A stretch of 32,899 nucleotides of DNA from CAIKMD01 sp036490955 (GCA_036490955.1 DASXCX010000211.1:1-32899); one strand, 5' to 3'. Positions 23,519-32,309 are shown, counted from the stretch's first letter. The notes: generated by a model from the letters alone, not told the origin. Made by a program: numbers and translations.

Positions 23519-24835
23519 TCAGGTGTGATCGTAGGCGCGCTCGCCGTGCGTTGCGAGGTCGAGCCCGTCGTTCTCTTCCTCGGCGCTGACGCGCGTGCCG
23601 CAGATCGCGCCGACAATCTTGACCAAGGCGAAGGTCCAACCGGCCGACCACACCACGCCCGTGAGCACGCCGATGAGCTGTGCGACGAATTGGCGCGAAA
23701 GGTCCATACCCTCCGCATAGCCGACGCCGCCGAGCACCGGCAGGGCAAAGATCGCAACCAGCAGCGATCCGGTCATGCCGCCGATGCCATGCACGGCGAA
23801 GACGTCGAGCGAATCGTCGATCCGCAGCCGTTGCTTGATGAGATTGGTGAAGAAGAAGCAGATCGTGCCGCCGGCGATGCCGATCACCATCGCGCCCGCC
23901 GGGCCGACGAAGCCCGAAGCCGGCGTGATGGTCGCAAGCCCGGCGACGCAGCCGGTGACGAGGCCGACCGAGGTCGGCTTGCCGATGCGCAGCCATTCGA
24001 TCGCCATCCAGGTCAACGCCGCCGCCGAAGCGGCGAAATGCGTGGCGAGGATCGCCGAAGCGGCCGAGGCGTTGGCGGCAAGCGCGCTGCCGCCGTTGAA
24101 TCCGAACCAGCCGACCCAAAGCATGCCGGCGCCCGCCATGGTCATGCCCGGGCTGTGGGGCGGGTTGAGGCGATGCGGGAACCCATTGCGCGCGCCGATC
24201 ATCAACGCCGTGACGAGGGCCGAAACGCCGGCGGTCGTGTGGACGACGATGCCGCCAGCGAAGTCGATCGTGCCCTCCATCGCCAGCCAGCCGCCGCCCC
24301 AGACCCAGTGCGTGACCGGCAGGTAGACGATGACGAGCCACAGGGCCGAGAACAGCGCGACGAAGCTGAAGCGCACACGCTCGACGAAAGCGCCAATAAT
24401 GAGTCCCGGCGTGATGATGGCGAAAGTCATCTGGAAAAGGACGAAAGCTGCTTCCGGCAGGCCGTTCGGAAGTACCTTCGTACCGAGGCCGGGCAGGAAG
24501 GCGTCGGCGAGCGATCCGATCCAGCCGGTGCCCTTGTCGAAAGCAAGACTGTAGCCGAAGGCGGCCCAGATCACGGAGACGATGCAGGTGATCGCGAAGC
24601 AATGCATCAGAACGGAGAGGAAATTCCGCGCCCGCACCAGCCCGCCGTAGAACAGCGCAAGGCCGGGGAGGGTCATGAACAGGACGAGCGCCGAGGCGAC
24701 GAGTACCCAGGCGGTGCTTCCGGTATCGATCGCCGATGTCTCGGCGGCCTGCGCTACGGTGAAATAGGTCGACAACCCCAATAGCAGCGCCGCGGCCATC
24801 AAACTCCGCGCGATGCCAGCCCCTGCTGCTCGCAT
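23519..24835 (-). CDS. amt: ammonium transporter (Amt/MEP/Rh family)
   Basis: 438 aa with a cleavable-looking signal peptide (AALLLGLSTYFTVAQA) and about eleven membrane segments. The hallmark sites are present: the periplasmic gate residues near FAIITPGLIIGAFVERVRF, DFAGGIVVHTTAG with the first pore histidine, and DVFAVHGIGGM with the second. The C-terminal tail GLDLATHGERAY is the usual cytoplasmic signature. It imports ammonium across the inner membrane. Unlike the common glnK-amtB pair, no PII gene is adjacent. ATG 24835 follows GAGAGGGG at good spacing. No sigma-54 box (TGGCAC-N5-TTGC) was found by eye in the 106 bp between it and ruvX. Confidence 0.96.
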   Translation of the reverse strand: MRAAGAGIARSLMAAALLLGLSTYFTVAQAAETSAIDTGSTAWVLVASALVLFMTLPGLALFYGGLVRARNFLSVLMHCFAITCIVSVIWAAFGYSLAFDKGTGWIGSLADAFLPGLGTKVLPNGLPEAAFVLFQMTFAIITPGLIIGAFVERVRFSFVALFSALWLVIVYLPVTHWVWGGGWLAMEGTIDFAGGIVVHTTAGVSALVTALMIGARNGFPHRLNPPHSPGMTMAGAGMLWVGWFGFNGGSALAANASAASAILATHFAASAAALTWMAIEWLRIGKPTSVGLVTGCVAGLATITPASGFVGPAGAMVIGIAGGTICFFFTNLIKQRLRIDDSLDVFAVHGIGGMTGSLLVAIFALPVLGGVGYAEGMDLSRQFVAQLIGVLTGVVWSAGWTFALVKIVGAICGTRVSAEEENDGLDLATHGERAYDHT

Positions 24836-24941
24836 ACGATCCCCTCTCCAGAGCCTGCGCCTCGAAATTGGGCGCTCGGCCGGGGCATACTGTCCTCTTG
24901 CTCAATGCGTGATCAACGGGTCGCTGAGTGCTGCCTATTTT

Positions 24942-25424
24942 TTAATCAAAAATGGCGCGGCGACCGTGGTTCAGGTGGTCGAGAAGGCCCTGAAGGATGT
25001 AAGCAGCGGCGGCTTTGTCGATGAGTTCGGCGCGGCGGCGGCGTGAGAGATCGGCCTCGATCATGCCGCGCTCGACCGCCGCGGTCGAAAGCCGCTCGTC
25101 CCAGAAGACGATGGGTAGCGCCGTATGCCCCATCAGATTCTTTGCGAACTGCCGTACGCCTTGCGTCCGTGGGCTGTCACTGCCCTCGAGCGACAGCGGC
25201 AGGCCGATGACGATGCCCGCGATCTTGTGGCGTGCGATCTCATCGAGTAGGCGCTTGAGGTCGTCGCGGAAGCGGGTGCGGCGGATCGTGTCGAGCGGCG
25301 TCGCGATGATATGAGTCGTGTCCGACAGCGCCATGCCGATCGTCTTGGTGCCGACGTCGAGCCCCAAGAGCCGCGTGCCAGCAGGCAGCAGCGGCTTCAA
25401 TTCGGTAGGGTTGCAGAGCGGCAT
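24942..25424 (-). CDS. ruvX: Holliday junction resolvase-like protein RuvX/YqgF
   Basis: 160 aa RNase H-fold protein. Motifs are LLGLDVGTKTIGMALSD (first catalytic Asp), IAGIVIGLPLSLEGSDSPRT, PIVFWDERLSTAAVE (Glu) and IDKAAAAYILQGLLD (Asp). The family is proposed to process pre-16S rRNA ends and/or Holliday junctions. ATG 25424 is the start. It is divergent from gatC with only 58 bp between, the usual alphaproteobacterial arrangement. Its stop lies in a short AT-rich imperfect hairpin (about 24931-24954). Confidence 0.93.
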   Translation of the reverse strand: MPLCNPTELKPLLPAGTRLLGLDVGTKTIGMALSDTTHIIATPLDTIRRTRFRDDLKRLLDEIARHKIAGIVIGLPLSLEGSDSPRTQGVRQFAKNLMGHTALPIVFWDERLSTAAVERGMIEADLSRRRRAELIDKAAAAYILQGLLDHLNHGRRAIFD

Positions 25425-25428
25425 GGGA

Positions 25429-25466
25429 TTGTTCGGCAGCGGCGAGTGTTGCTATTTTGGCAACAC
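25429..25466 (+). promoter_or_regulatory. candidate gatCAB promoter with inverted repeat
   Basis: TTGTTC (25429-25434) and TATTTT (25453-25458) are spaced 18 bp and could be -35 and -10 boxes for gatCAB. The -10 box lies in the loop of a perfect 7-bp inverted repeat, GTGTTGC (25446-25452) and GCAACAC (25460-25466). The boxes are weak matches and the call is tentative. Confidence 0.35.
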
Positions 25467-25482
25467 AGGAGACATTTACAGC

Positions 25483-25785
25483 ATGGCATTAGACAAGGCC
25501 ACCGTGGCGCGCATTGCCGCCCTGGCGCGAATTCGGGTGACTGACGAGGAGCAGACGCGGCTTGCCGGCGAGTTGTCTCAGATTCTCACCTGGATCGAGC
25601 AACTCGACGAGGTCGACACGACGGGCGTAGAAGCGATGGCGAGTGTCGCGCATCAAAAACTGCCGCTGCGCGACGATGTGGTGACGGATGGCGGCATTCG
25701 CGACAAGCTGCTTGCCAACACGCCGTCCAACAATCCGACCGCAACGGCGCGCGGTTTCTTCACTGTGCCCAAGGTGGTGGAGTGA
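25483..25785 (+). CDS. gatC: Asp-tRNA(Asn)/Glu-tRNA(Gln) amidotransferase subunit C
   Basis: 100 aa. Family pattern: VARIAALARIRVTDEEQ at the N-terminus, ILTWIEQLDEVDTTGVEA in the middle, LPLRDDVVTDGG, and the Pro/Phe end ARGFFTVPKVVE. GatC wraps around GatA and stabilises the GatCAB complex, which converts misacylated Glu-tRNA(Gln) or Asp-tRNA(Asn) to the correct aminoacyl-tRNA. ATG 25483 is chosen, with AGGAG about 12 bases upstream; the frame is open further upstream but that part covers the promoter and ruvX. It overlaps gatA by GTGA. Confidence 0.95.
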   Translation: MALDKATVARIAALARIRVTDEEQTRLAGELSQILTWIEQLDEVDTTGVEAMASVAHQKLPLRDDVVTDGGIRDKLLANTPSNNPTATARGFFTVPKVVE

Positions 25786-27263
25786 GTTCGCTCACGGAAA
25801 TCGGCCTTGCCGAGGCGCGCGACGGACTCCTCGCCAAGAAATTCTCGGCGCGCGAGCTTGCTGAGGCGCATGTGAAAGCCGTCGAAGCGTCGCGGCCGCT
25901 CAATGCTTATATCGTCGAGACGCCGGAGAAGGCGCTGGCGCTGGGGACGGAAAGCGACCAGCGGATCGCCCGCGGTGAAGCGCGGCCGCTCGAGGGCTTG
26001 CCGCTCGCGATCAAGGATTTGTTCTGCACCGAGGGTGTACCGACGACCGCCGGCTCGAAAATCCTCAAAGGTTTCAAGCCGCCTTATGAATCGACCGTCA
26101 CCGCCAATCTCTGGCGCGATGGCGCGGTGATGCTCGGCAAAGTGAACATGGACGAGTTTGCGATGGGTTCGTCGAATGCTACTTGCGCGCATGGTCATGT
26201 CGAGAATCCGTGGCGTCGGCGCGGCGACAACCGGCCGCTCGTGCCGGGCGGATCGTCGGGCGGCTCAGCCGCTGCGGTCGCGGCGCGTGCGGCACTCGCG
26301 GCGACCGGTACCGATACCGGCGGCTCGATCCGGCAACCGGCGGCCTTTTGCGGCATTGTCGGACTGAAGCCGACCTATGGCCGCTGCTCGCGATGGGGCA
26401 TCGTGGCGTTTGCGTCGTCGCTCGACCAGGCAGGGCCGATGACGCGTAGCGTACGCGATGCGGCTCTGATGCTGAAATCGATGGCAGGGCATGATCCGAA
26501 GGATTCGACCTCAGCCAATCTGCCGGTGCCGGATTTCGAGAAAGCGCTGACCGGCGATATCCGCGGCATGAAAATCGGCATTCCGCGCGAATATCGCCTC
26601 GACGGCATGCCGGCGGAGATCGAAGCGCTGTGGGAACGCGGCATCGACTGGTTGAAAGCCGCGGGCGCGACGCCCATCGAAGTGAGCCTCAAACTCACCA
26701 AGTACGCCCTGCCGGTCTACTACATCATCGCGCCGGCGGAAGCCTCGTCGAATCTCGCACGCTATGACGGCGTGCGCTTCGGCATGCGTGTCAATGGCGA
26801 CACACTCGACGAAATGTATGAAGCGACGCGCGCCGAAGGTTTCGGTCCCGAGGTGCGGCGGCGCATCCTCATCGGCACGTATGTGCTTTCCGCGGGCTAC
26901 TACGACGCGTACTACTTGAAGGCACAGAAGGTGCGTGCGCTGATCGCCAAGGATTTCGACGATGCGTTCCAGCAATGCGACGCGCTGCTGACGCCCACCG
27001 CACCGTCGGCCGCTTTTGCGATTGGCGAGAAGAGCGACGATCCGATCGCGATGTATCTGAACGATGTCTTCACGGTGACCGTCAACCTCGCGGGCCTGCC
27101 GGGTATCTCGGTGCCGGCTGGCTTGTCGAGCGACGGTCTGCCGCTTGGGCTGCAAGTGATCGGCCGCGCTTTCGACGAAGAGACGGTGCTGCGCGTTGGC
27201 GGCGTGATCGAGCAAGCGGCGCAATTCACCGCCAAGCCGCAATTCATCGCCGGAGCTTCCTGA
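25782..27263 (+). CDS. gatA: Asp-tRNA(Asn)/Glu-tRNA(Gln) amidotransferase subunit A
   Basis: 493 aa amidase-signature enzyme that releases ammonia from glutamine for GatB. The Ser-cisSer-Lys triad is visible: Lys78 in LAIKDLF, Ser158 in PGGSSGGSAAAV and Ser182 in GTDTGGSIRQPA. The spacing between the two serines (24) matches characterised GatA. The start is GTG 25782, overlapping the gatC stop, preceded by AAGGTGG. It overlaps gatB by one base (TGATG). Translational coupling should keep subunits in balance. Confidence 0.97.
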   Translation: MSSLTEIGLAEARDGLLAKKFSARELAEAHVKAVEASRPLNAYIVETPEKALALGTESDQRIARGEARPLEGLPLAIKDLFCTEGVPTTAGSKILKGFKPPYESTVTANLWRDGAVMLGKVNMDEFAMGSSNATCAHGHVENPWRRRGDNRPLVPGGSSGGSAAAVAARAALAATGTDTGGSIRQPAAFCGIVGLKPTYGRCSRWGIVAFASSLDQAGPMTRSVRDAALMLKSMAGHDPKDSTSANLPVPDFEKALTGDIRGMKIGIPREYRLDGMPAEIEALWERGIDWLKAAGATPIEVSLKLTKYALPVYYIIAPAEASSNLARYDGVRFGMRVNGDTLDEMYEATRAEGFGPEVRRRILIGTYVLSAGYYDAYYLKAQKVRALIAKDFDDAFQQCDALLTPTAPSAAFAIGEKSDDPIAMYLNDVFTVTVNLAGLPGISVPAGLSSDGLPLGLQVIGRAFDEETVLRVGGVIEQAAQFTAKPQFIAGAS

Positions 27264-28714
27264 TGAGTCTCATCAAAGGCGAGACCGGCGAGTGGGAAGT
27301 CGTGATCGGAATCGAGACCCATGCGCAAGTGGTCTCGAACGCCAAGCTGTTCTCGGGCGCCGCAACCGGGTTCGGCGCCGAGCCGAATACGCAGGTTTCG
27401 CTCGTCGACGCGGCGTTTCCCGGCATGCTGCCGGTCATCAACAAACGCTGCGTCGAGCAGGCGGTGAAGACCGGGCTCGGCATCAATGCCGAGATCAATC
27501 TTTTCTCGATCTTCGATCGCAAGAACTATTTCTACGCCGATCTGCCCGCCGGCTACCAAATATCGCAATATACGCGGCCGGTCGTCGGCAAGGGCAAGCT
27601 CGCCATCGATCTGCCGGACGGCTCGACACGCGATATCGCCATCACGCGGCTGCATCTCGAGCAGGATGCGGGCAAGAGCCTGCACGACCAGCACGCGACG
27701 CAGACCTATGTCGATCTCAACCGCGCCGGCGTCGCGCTAATGGAGATTGTCTCCGAGCCCGATCTGCGCAGCGCCGAAGAGGCCGGAGCCTATGTGAAGA
27801 AGCTGCGCTCGATCCTGCGCTACCTCGGTACTTGCGACGGCAACATGGAGGAAGGCTCGTTGCGTTGCGACTGCAACGTCTCCGTGCGCAAGCCTGGCGC
27901 GCCTTATGGCACGCGCTGCGAAATCAAGAATGTGAACTCGATTCGCTTCGTCATGCAGGCGATCGAGTACGAGGCGCGGCGCCAGATCGAGGTGCTCGAA
28001 GAGGGGGGTACGATCCGCCAGGAGACGCGGCTCTTCGATGCCGGGCGCGGCATAACGCGCCCGATGCGCTCGAAGGAAGAGGCGCACGACTATCGCTACT
28101 TTCCCGATCCCGATCTGCTGCCTCTGGAACTCGACCCGGCTTGGGTCGAGGAGATCAGGCGCGGTCTGCCCGAACTGCCGGATGCGAAGAAAGCGCGCTT
28201 TGTTTCGAACTATAAGCTATCGGCTTACGAGGCCGGCGTGCTCGCCGATGAGCAAGCAAGCGCCGATTATTTCGAAGCCGTCGCCAAAGGGCGCGATGCG
28301 AAGCTTGCCGCCAACTGGGTGATGGGCGATCTCTTCGGTGCGCTCAACAAGCGCGGCGTCGACATCGCGGGCTCTCCGGTCAAGGCCGGCGATCTCGGCG
28401 CGCTGCTCGATCTGATCTCCGACAACACGATTTCCGGCCGCATCGCCAAGGACGTGTTCGCCGAGATGCTCGAGACCGGCAAGCAGCCGAGCGCGATCGT
28501 CGAAGCGAGGGGGCTGCGCCAAGTCACCGATACCGGCGCCATCGAAGCAGCGGTCGATGGGGTTCTCGCGAAAGAGCAGGATAAGGTCGCGGAATATCGT
28601 TCGGGCAAGGACAAGCTCTTCGGGTTCTTCGTCGGCCAGGTGATGAAGGCGACGCAGGGCAAGGCCAATCCGGGATTGGTCAACGAGCTGCTGAAGAAGA
28701 AGCTGGCGGGTTGA
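27263..28714 (+). CDS. gatB: Asp-tRNA(Asn)/Glu-tRNA(Gln) amidotransferase subunit B
   Basis: 483 aa. The GatB core starts with WEVVIGIETHAQ and carries NYFYADLPAGYQISQY, the kinase-like site, and CDCNVSV with CEIKN (cysteines expected at the structural zinc site in many GatB). The C-terminal Yqey-like domain (about 330-483) ends KANPGLVNELLKKKL, which binds tRNA. GatB activates the misacyl group with ATP and accepts ammonia from GatA. ATG 27263 shares its A with the gatA TGA. The next gene begins within a few bases of the stop. Confidence 0.97.
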   Translation: MSLIKGETGEWEVVIGIETHAQVVSNAKLFSGAATGFGAEPNTQVSLVDAAFPGMLPVINKRCVEQAVKTGLGINAEINLFSIFDRKNYFYADLPAGYQISQYTRPVVGKGKLAIDLPDGSTRDIAITRLHLEQDAGKSLHDQHATQTYVDLNRAGVALMEIVSEPDLRSAEEAGAYVKKLRSILRYLGTCDGNMEEGSLRCDCNVSVRKPGAPYGTRCEIKNVNSIRFVMQAIEYEARRQIEVLEEGGTIRQETRLFDAGRGITRPMRSKEEAHDYRYFPDPDLLPLELDPAWVEEIRRGLPELPDAKKARFVSNYKLSAYEAGVLADEQASADYFEAVAKGRDAKLAANWVMGDLFGALNKRGVDIAGSPVKAGDLGALLDLISDNTISGRIAKDVFAEMLETGKQPSAIVEARGLRQVTDTGAIEAAVDGVLAKEQDKVAEYRSGKDKLFGFFVGQVMKATQGKANPGLVNELLKKKLAG

Positions 28715-28725
28715 GCGCCGCAGCG

Positions 28726-29607
28726 ATGCCGCCAGCTGCCGTCCGGCCGATCGTCGGGCTCGCGCCACGGCGCTGCCTGTTGCCGCAGAGCCTCGGCTTT
28801 CTCGCGCCAATCGTCGTCGACGGGCTTCAGCGCTTCGGCAGCAACGGCGATGGTGGCTATGTGCTGCCGGCGTGGGCGCTCAAGGCGATCGATGCGGTCG
28901 TGTCATTCGGTATTTCCGAGAACTTCACCTTCGAAGAGGCGCTGGCGGCTGTGCTGCCGGGCGTGCCGATCCACGGCTATGACCCAACCGTCAGCGACCG
29001 GCATTTCCGCAAGCGGGTGACCCGCATCCTCGCGAAATTCTTGCGCCTGCGTGCAAGCGGCGCCGAGCTCGCGGACAAGTATCGCAGTCTCGCTGCTTAT
29101 CGTCGGGTCTTCGCGGCGCCCTCGCGCCATTTCCGCGAGCGCATCTTCAACCGCAGCGACGGGCCGGGCGATGCCACGATCGACCAGGTCTTCGCGCGCA
29201 TCCCCGGCCGCGATCATGTTCTGTTGAAAATGGATATCGAGGGTGCCGAGTATCGTGTCATTCCCGATATCCTGCGTTATGCCGGACGTATCGACATTCT
29301 CGCTATCGAATTCCACGACACCGATCCGCTGCGCGCGGTCTTCCTCGCGGCCATCGAGCAGCTGCTTGCCGAATTCCGCATTGTGCATCTCCATGGCAAC
29401 AATGTATCCGGCGTCGCCGCCGATGGTTTGCCGGAAGCGCTTGAGATTACCTTTTTGGCAAAGCGCCTTGTACCGCCAGGGCTGGCGCGGCGGCAGGAAC
29501 TGCCGCTCGAGGGGCTCGATTTCCCGAACTATCCCGCGGCCGCCGAGCTCGCCTTGGTTTTCGCACCGCGTGAAAACGAGCACGCCTCGCAGCCGACGCG
29601 ACGTTGA
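28726..29607 (+). CDS. FkbM-like methyltransferase
   Basis: About 293 aa. The N-terminal motif RFGSNGDGGYVLP (37-48) and SFGISENFTFEEAL are typical of FkbM-family (Methyltransf_21) proteins, and VLLKMDIEGAEYRVIPDI with LAIEFHDTD forms the core second half. The family often methylates sugars or polyketide/glycan hydroxyls; the substrate here is unknown. A TTG at 28711 overlapping the gatB stop (TTGA) is an equally possible start and would add five residues. It follows gatB without a gap, so it rides on the gatCAB transcript, and it is convergent with the GDP-mannose enzyme gene, hinting at a glycan role; that is inference. Confidence 0.8.
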   Translation: MPPAAVRPIVGLAPRRCLLPQSLGFLAPIVVDGLQRFGSNGDGGYVLPAWALKAIDAVVSFGISENFTFEEALAAVLPGVPIHGYDPTVSDRHFRKRVTRILAKFLRLRASGAELADKYRSLAAYRRVFAAPSRHFRERIFNRSDGPGDATIDQVFARIPGRDHVLLKMDIEGAEYRVIPDILRYAGRIDILAIEFHDTDPLRAVFLAAIEQLLAEFRIVHLHGNNVSGVAADGLPEALEITFLAKRLVPPGLARRQELPLEGLDFPNYPAAAELALVFAPRENEHASQPTRR

Positions 29608-29646
29608 TATCTCTCAGCCTGCGCGCGCGGTAAAGGCGGCGAGCGT

Positions 29647-31083
29647 TTATGCCCGTCCGTAAGTGTCTTTGAAGCGTACGATGTCGTCCTCGCCGAGATA
29701 AGAGCCCGACTGCACTTCGATGAGATGCAGGGGGATCTTGCCGGGATTTTCGAGCCGGTGGCGCGTGCCCAGGGGAATGAACGTCGACTCATTCTCGTGG
29801 AGAACAAGTTCCTCGCTGCCCTTTGTCACCTTGGCCGTGCCGGTGACGACGACCCAATGCTCGGCGCGGTGATGGTGCATCTGCAGCGAAAGGATGCCGC
29901 CCGGCTTCACCATGATGTGCTTCACCTGCACGCGCTCGCCATTGTGGATCGAGCGATAGGTGCCCCAGGGCCGATGCACGAGCGGATGCGAAACAAGCTC
30001 GCTGCGCTTGCCGCGCTCCAGCCGCGCGACGATCTGCTTGATATCCTGCGCGCGATCGCGGCGCGACACCATGACCGCATCCGACGTGGTGACGACGACG
30101 AGATCCTCGACCCCGAGCACGGCGAGCAGGCCTGATTCGGCGCGCAGATAAGAATTCTTCGTTTCCTCGACGATGACGTCGCCGGCGGTGACGTTTCCGG
30201 CGTCGTCTTGCGCGCCGACCATCCATAGCGCATCCCAGGTGCCGACGTCGCTCCAACCCATCTCGACCGGGACGACGGCGGCGTGACTCGTATGCTCCAT
30301 CACCGCGTAGTCGATCGAATTGCTCGGTACCTGCGCAAAGGCATCGCCATCGAGACGCAAGAAATCGAGATCGCGCTTGGCTTTGGCGAGCGCCTCGCGA
30401 CAGGCCGCGACCATTGCCGGCTGTAGCCGCTCAATCTCGGCCAAAAGGAGTTTCACCGGAAAGAGGAAAATGCCGCTGTTCCAGGAATAGGCTGGATCGG
30501 CGACATAGGTTTCGGCGCGGAGACGATCCGGCTTCTCGACGAAAGCTGCGACCTCGAAAGCGCCATCGATACCCTCGAGGGCTTGGCCACGCTTGATGTA
30601 GCCATAGCCGGTCTCAGGCCGGCTCGCTTTGATGCCGAAAGTGACGAGCTTGCCGGACGTGGCGGTGTCCGCGGCGCGCGCGACCGCGGCTGTGAAGGCG
30701 GCCGCATTGGTGATCGCGTGATCCGAGGGCATCACCAGCATCAGCGCATCGGACGCCGAAGCGGCGAGGGTCAGGGCGGCAATGCAACACGCCGGCGCGG
30801 TGTTGCGCCCGAGCGGTTCGAGGACGATCGCGGCCGGGGTCACGCCGGCGAGCCGCAACTGTTCGGCGACGATGAAGCGATGATCGTCATTGGAAATGAT
30901 GAGCGGCGGCGCGAATTGCTTGCCATCGGCAACGCGCAGCCCCGCTTCCTGCAAGAGGGTGCGCTCGGTCAGCAGAGGCAGGAGCTGCTTCGGATATTGC
31001 GCGCGCGACATCGGCCAAAGGCGCGTGCCCGAGCCACCGGAGAGGATCACCGGATGGATCGCCGGTCGGCCCTGCGGCGGCAT
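29647..31083 (-). CDS. manC: mannose-1-phosphate guanylyltransferase / mannose-6-phosphate isomerase
   Basis: 478 aa bifunctional enzyme of the GDP-mannose pathway. The nucleotidyltransferase domain opens with VILSGGSGTRLWPMSR (12-27) and includes KPDRLRAETYV (with the EKP motif) and WNSGIFLFP. A C-terminal cupin (about 395-470) with QMHHHRAEHW is the type II phosphomannose isomerase active site (QxHxHRxEHW). Product GDP-mannose feeds polysaccharide or glycoconjugate synthesis. ATG 31083 has AAGGAG 7-8 bases upstream, which decides the start over an upstream in-frame ATG at 31122. Divergent from the glutathione transferase. Confidence 0.95.
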   Translation of the reverse strand: MPPQGRPAIHPVILSGGSGTRLWPMSRAQYPKQLLPLLTERTLLQEAGLRVADGKQFAPPLIISNDDHRFIVAEQLRLAGVTPAAIVLEPLGRNTAPACCIAALTLAASASDALMLVMPSDHAITNAAAFTAAVARAADTATSGKLVTFGIKASRPETGYGYIKRGQALEGIDGAFEVAAFVEKPDRLRAETYVADPAYSWNSGIFLFPVKLLLAEIERLQPAMVAACREALAKAKRDLDFLRLDGDAFAQVPSNSIDYAVMEHTSHAAVVPVEMGWSDVGTWDALWMVGAQDDAGNVTAGDVIVEETKNSYLRAESGLLAVLGVEDLVVVTTSDAVMVSRRDRAQDIKQIVARLERGKRSELVSHPLVHRPWGTYRSIHNGERVQVKHIMVKPGGILSLQMHHHRAEHWVVVTGTAKVTKGSEELVLHENESTFIPLGTRHRLENPGKIPLHLIEVQSGSYLGEDDIVRFKDTYGRA

Positions 31084-31154
31084 CAAATTTCTCCTTGCGA
31101 AACGGTCATTGGCCGACGGCATAGTAGCGCGATCGCAGCGCGCGGAGGACAGGA

Positions 31155-31772
31155 ATGATCGAGCTCTACACGTGGGGAACGCCCAACGGCAAGAAAGCGT
31201 CCATCATGCTCGAGGAAATCGGACTGCCCTATAACGTCCATCCGATTCGCATCATGGAGGGCGATCAGTTCCAGCCCGATTACGTCAAGATCAATCCAAA
31301 TTCCAAGATCCCGGCTATCGTCGACACGGAAGGGCCCGGCGGCAAGCCGATCAACATCTTCGAATCCGGCGCCATCCTCATCTATCTTGCCGAGAAGACC
31401 GGCAAGCTCATGGCGCCCGATCCGGCACTGCGGATCGAGACGATCGAATGGCTGATGTTCCAGATGGGCGGCGTCGGTCCGATGTTCGGCCAGGCACATC
31501 ACTTCTTGCGCCAGGTCAAGGAGCCCAACCCGTACGGCGCCGAGCGCTATTCGAAGGAAACGCGGCGGCTCTACGGCGTGATGAATGCGCGCTTGGGACA
31601 AGTGCCTTACCTCGCAACCGACTACTCGATCGCCGATATCGCGACCTACCCATGGGTGTCGCGCTTTGAATGGCATCAGGTGGATCTGGCGGAATTTCCG
31701 AACGTGAAGCGCTGGTTCGATGCGATCAGCGCGCGTCCGGCGGTGCAGCGCGGAATGAAGGTGCCGTCCTAG
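31155..31772 (+). CDS. glutathione S-transferase, nu-class-like (YfcG/YghU group)
   Basis: 205 aa. The thioredoxin-fold N-terminal domain starts IELYTWGTPNGKKASIMLEE, with TPNG at the place of the catalytic Thr/Asn of nu-class enzymes such as YfcG. NPNSKIPAIVD and FESGAILIYLAEKTG are the glutathione-binding segments. The helical C-terminal domain has YSIADIATYPWVSRFEW, the usual N-capping box region. Nu-class members act as disulfide-bond reductases with glutathione. ATG 31155 is preceded by GGAGGACAGGA. Divergent from the manC-like gene, 71 bp apart. Confidence 0.93.
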   Translation: MIELYTWGTPNGKKASIMLEEIGLPYNVHPIRIMEGDQFQPDYVKINPNSKIPAIVDTEGPGGKPINIFESGAILIYLAEKTGKLMAPDPALRIETIEWLMFQMGGVGPMFGQAHHFLRQVKEPNPYGAERYSKETRRLYGVMNARLGQVPYLATDYSIADIATYPWVSRFEWHQVDLAEFPNVKRWFDAISARPAVQRGMKVPS

Positions 31773-31802
31773 GTCGCGGCAGCGAGCCACGACGGCGGCG
31801 TC

Positions 31803-32015
31803 TTAAGCGGCCGTACGCGGGCGGCCGGGACGGCGGATCGGGCGAACGAAAGCGCCGACTGGCTCGGGCTCGCGATCGAGCGATTGCAGCTCGGAGCGGC
31901 AACGCTCCAAAACCTGCATGTCGCGGGCATCCTCACGATCCGAGATATCCATGTAGCTGAGCTTTATCTCGACGAGATCGAGCAGCATTTCGATCGAGCG
32001 CTTGGACAAATTCAT
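31803..32015 (-). CDS. small hypothetical protein with AT-hook-like end
   Basis: 70 aa. Residues 1-45 (MNLSKRSIEMLLDLVEIKLS onward) form a probable helical hairpin, and the last residues RPIRRPGRPRTAA contain an AT-hook-like PGRPR core. ATG 32015 has a very strong Shine-Dalgarno (GGAGGGGG about 4 bases upstream), which makes it a convincing gene. I recall similar small proteins in Rhodospirillales, but give no name. No signal peptide or membrane segment. It converges with the glutathione transferase and starts about 170 bp from tRNA-Ser. DNA binding is only a guess from the hook motif. Confidence 0.75.
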   Translation of the reverse strand: MNLSKRSIEMLLDLVEIKLSYMDISDREDARDMQVLERCRSELQSLDREPEPVGAFVRPIRRPGRPRTAA

Positions 32016-32120
32016 CGTCCCCCTCCGTATTTCTGCCGCGGATGATCGGTTGCGGTCGCTTAAAATTTTCTGAACAAACGGCTTTTTTGAGCCGCGGAAT
32101 AGGAGAGTCCGTGACTTAGT

Positions 32121-32149
32121 TTGACGAAAAGAGGCGCGGCCGGTAAAAG
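32121..32149 (+). promoter_or_regulatory. candidate promoter for tRNA-Ser
   Basis: TTGACG (32121-32126) matches a -35 box well and TAAAAG (32144-32149) a -10 box moderately, with the ideal 17-bp spacing. Transcription would begin near 32156, about 30 bp before the mature tRNA. Confidence 0.5.
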
Positions 32150-32186
32150 AATCCGCGCATACGCCGTGTCAAATCCACTCTTCGGT

Positions 32187-32278
32187 GGAGGGGTGGCCGA
32201 GTGGCTGAAGGCGGCGGTTTGCTAAACCGTTATAGGTGTCAAAACCTATCGTAGGTTCGAATCCTATCCCCTCCGCCA
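32187..32278 (+). tRNA. tRNA-Ser (anticodon GCU)
   Basis: The acceptor arms GGAGGGG (32187-32193) and CCCCTCC (32268-32274) pair perfectly, followed by discriminator G and an encoded CCA (32276-32278). The D arm is GCCGAGTGGCTGAAGGC. The anticodon loop TTGCTAA places GCT at 32221-32223, reading AGC/AGU serine codons. The long variable arm (ATAGGT...AACCTAT) is the class II feature of tRNA-Ser. The T arm has GGTTCGAATCC. Confidence 0.97.
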
Positions 32279-32309
32279 TTTCTTTCTTGAAAATCAATAT
32301 ATTGAAAGG

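Noticed and set aside
23525..24784. 419-codon plus-strand open frame
   Set aside because: Antisense to amt; the translation is Arg/Asp/Glu-rich and low in hydrophobics, a typical complement of a membrane protein gene.
24836..24941. Sigma-54 promoter for amt
   Set aside because: No GG-N10-GC arrangement with the surrounding consensus could be found by eye on the minus strand.
24931..24954. Terminator at the end of ruvX
   Set aside because: The stem is imperfect and A:T-rich with no following T run on the minus strand, so it is not a convincing terminator.
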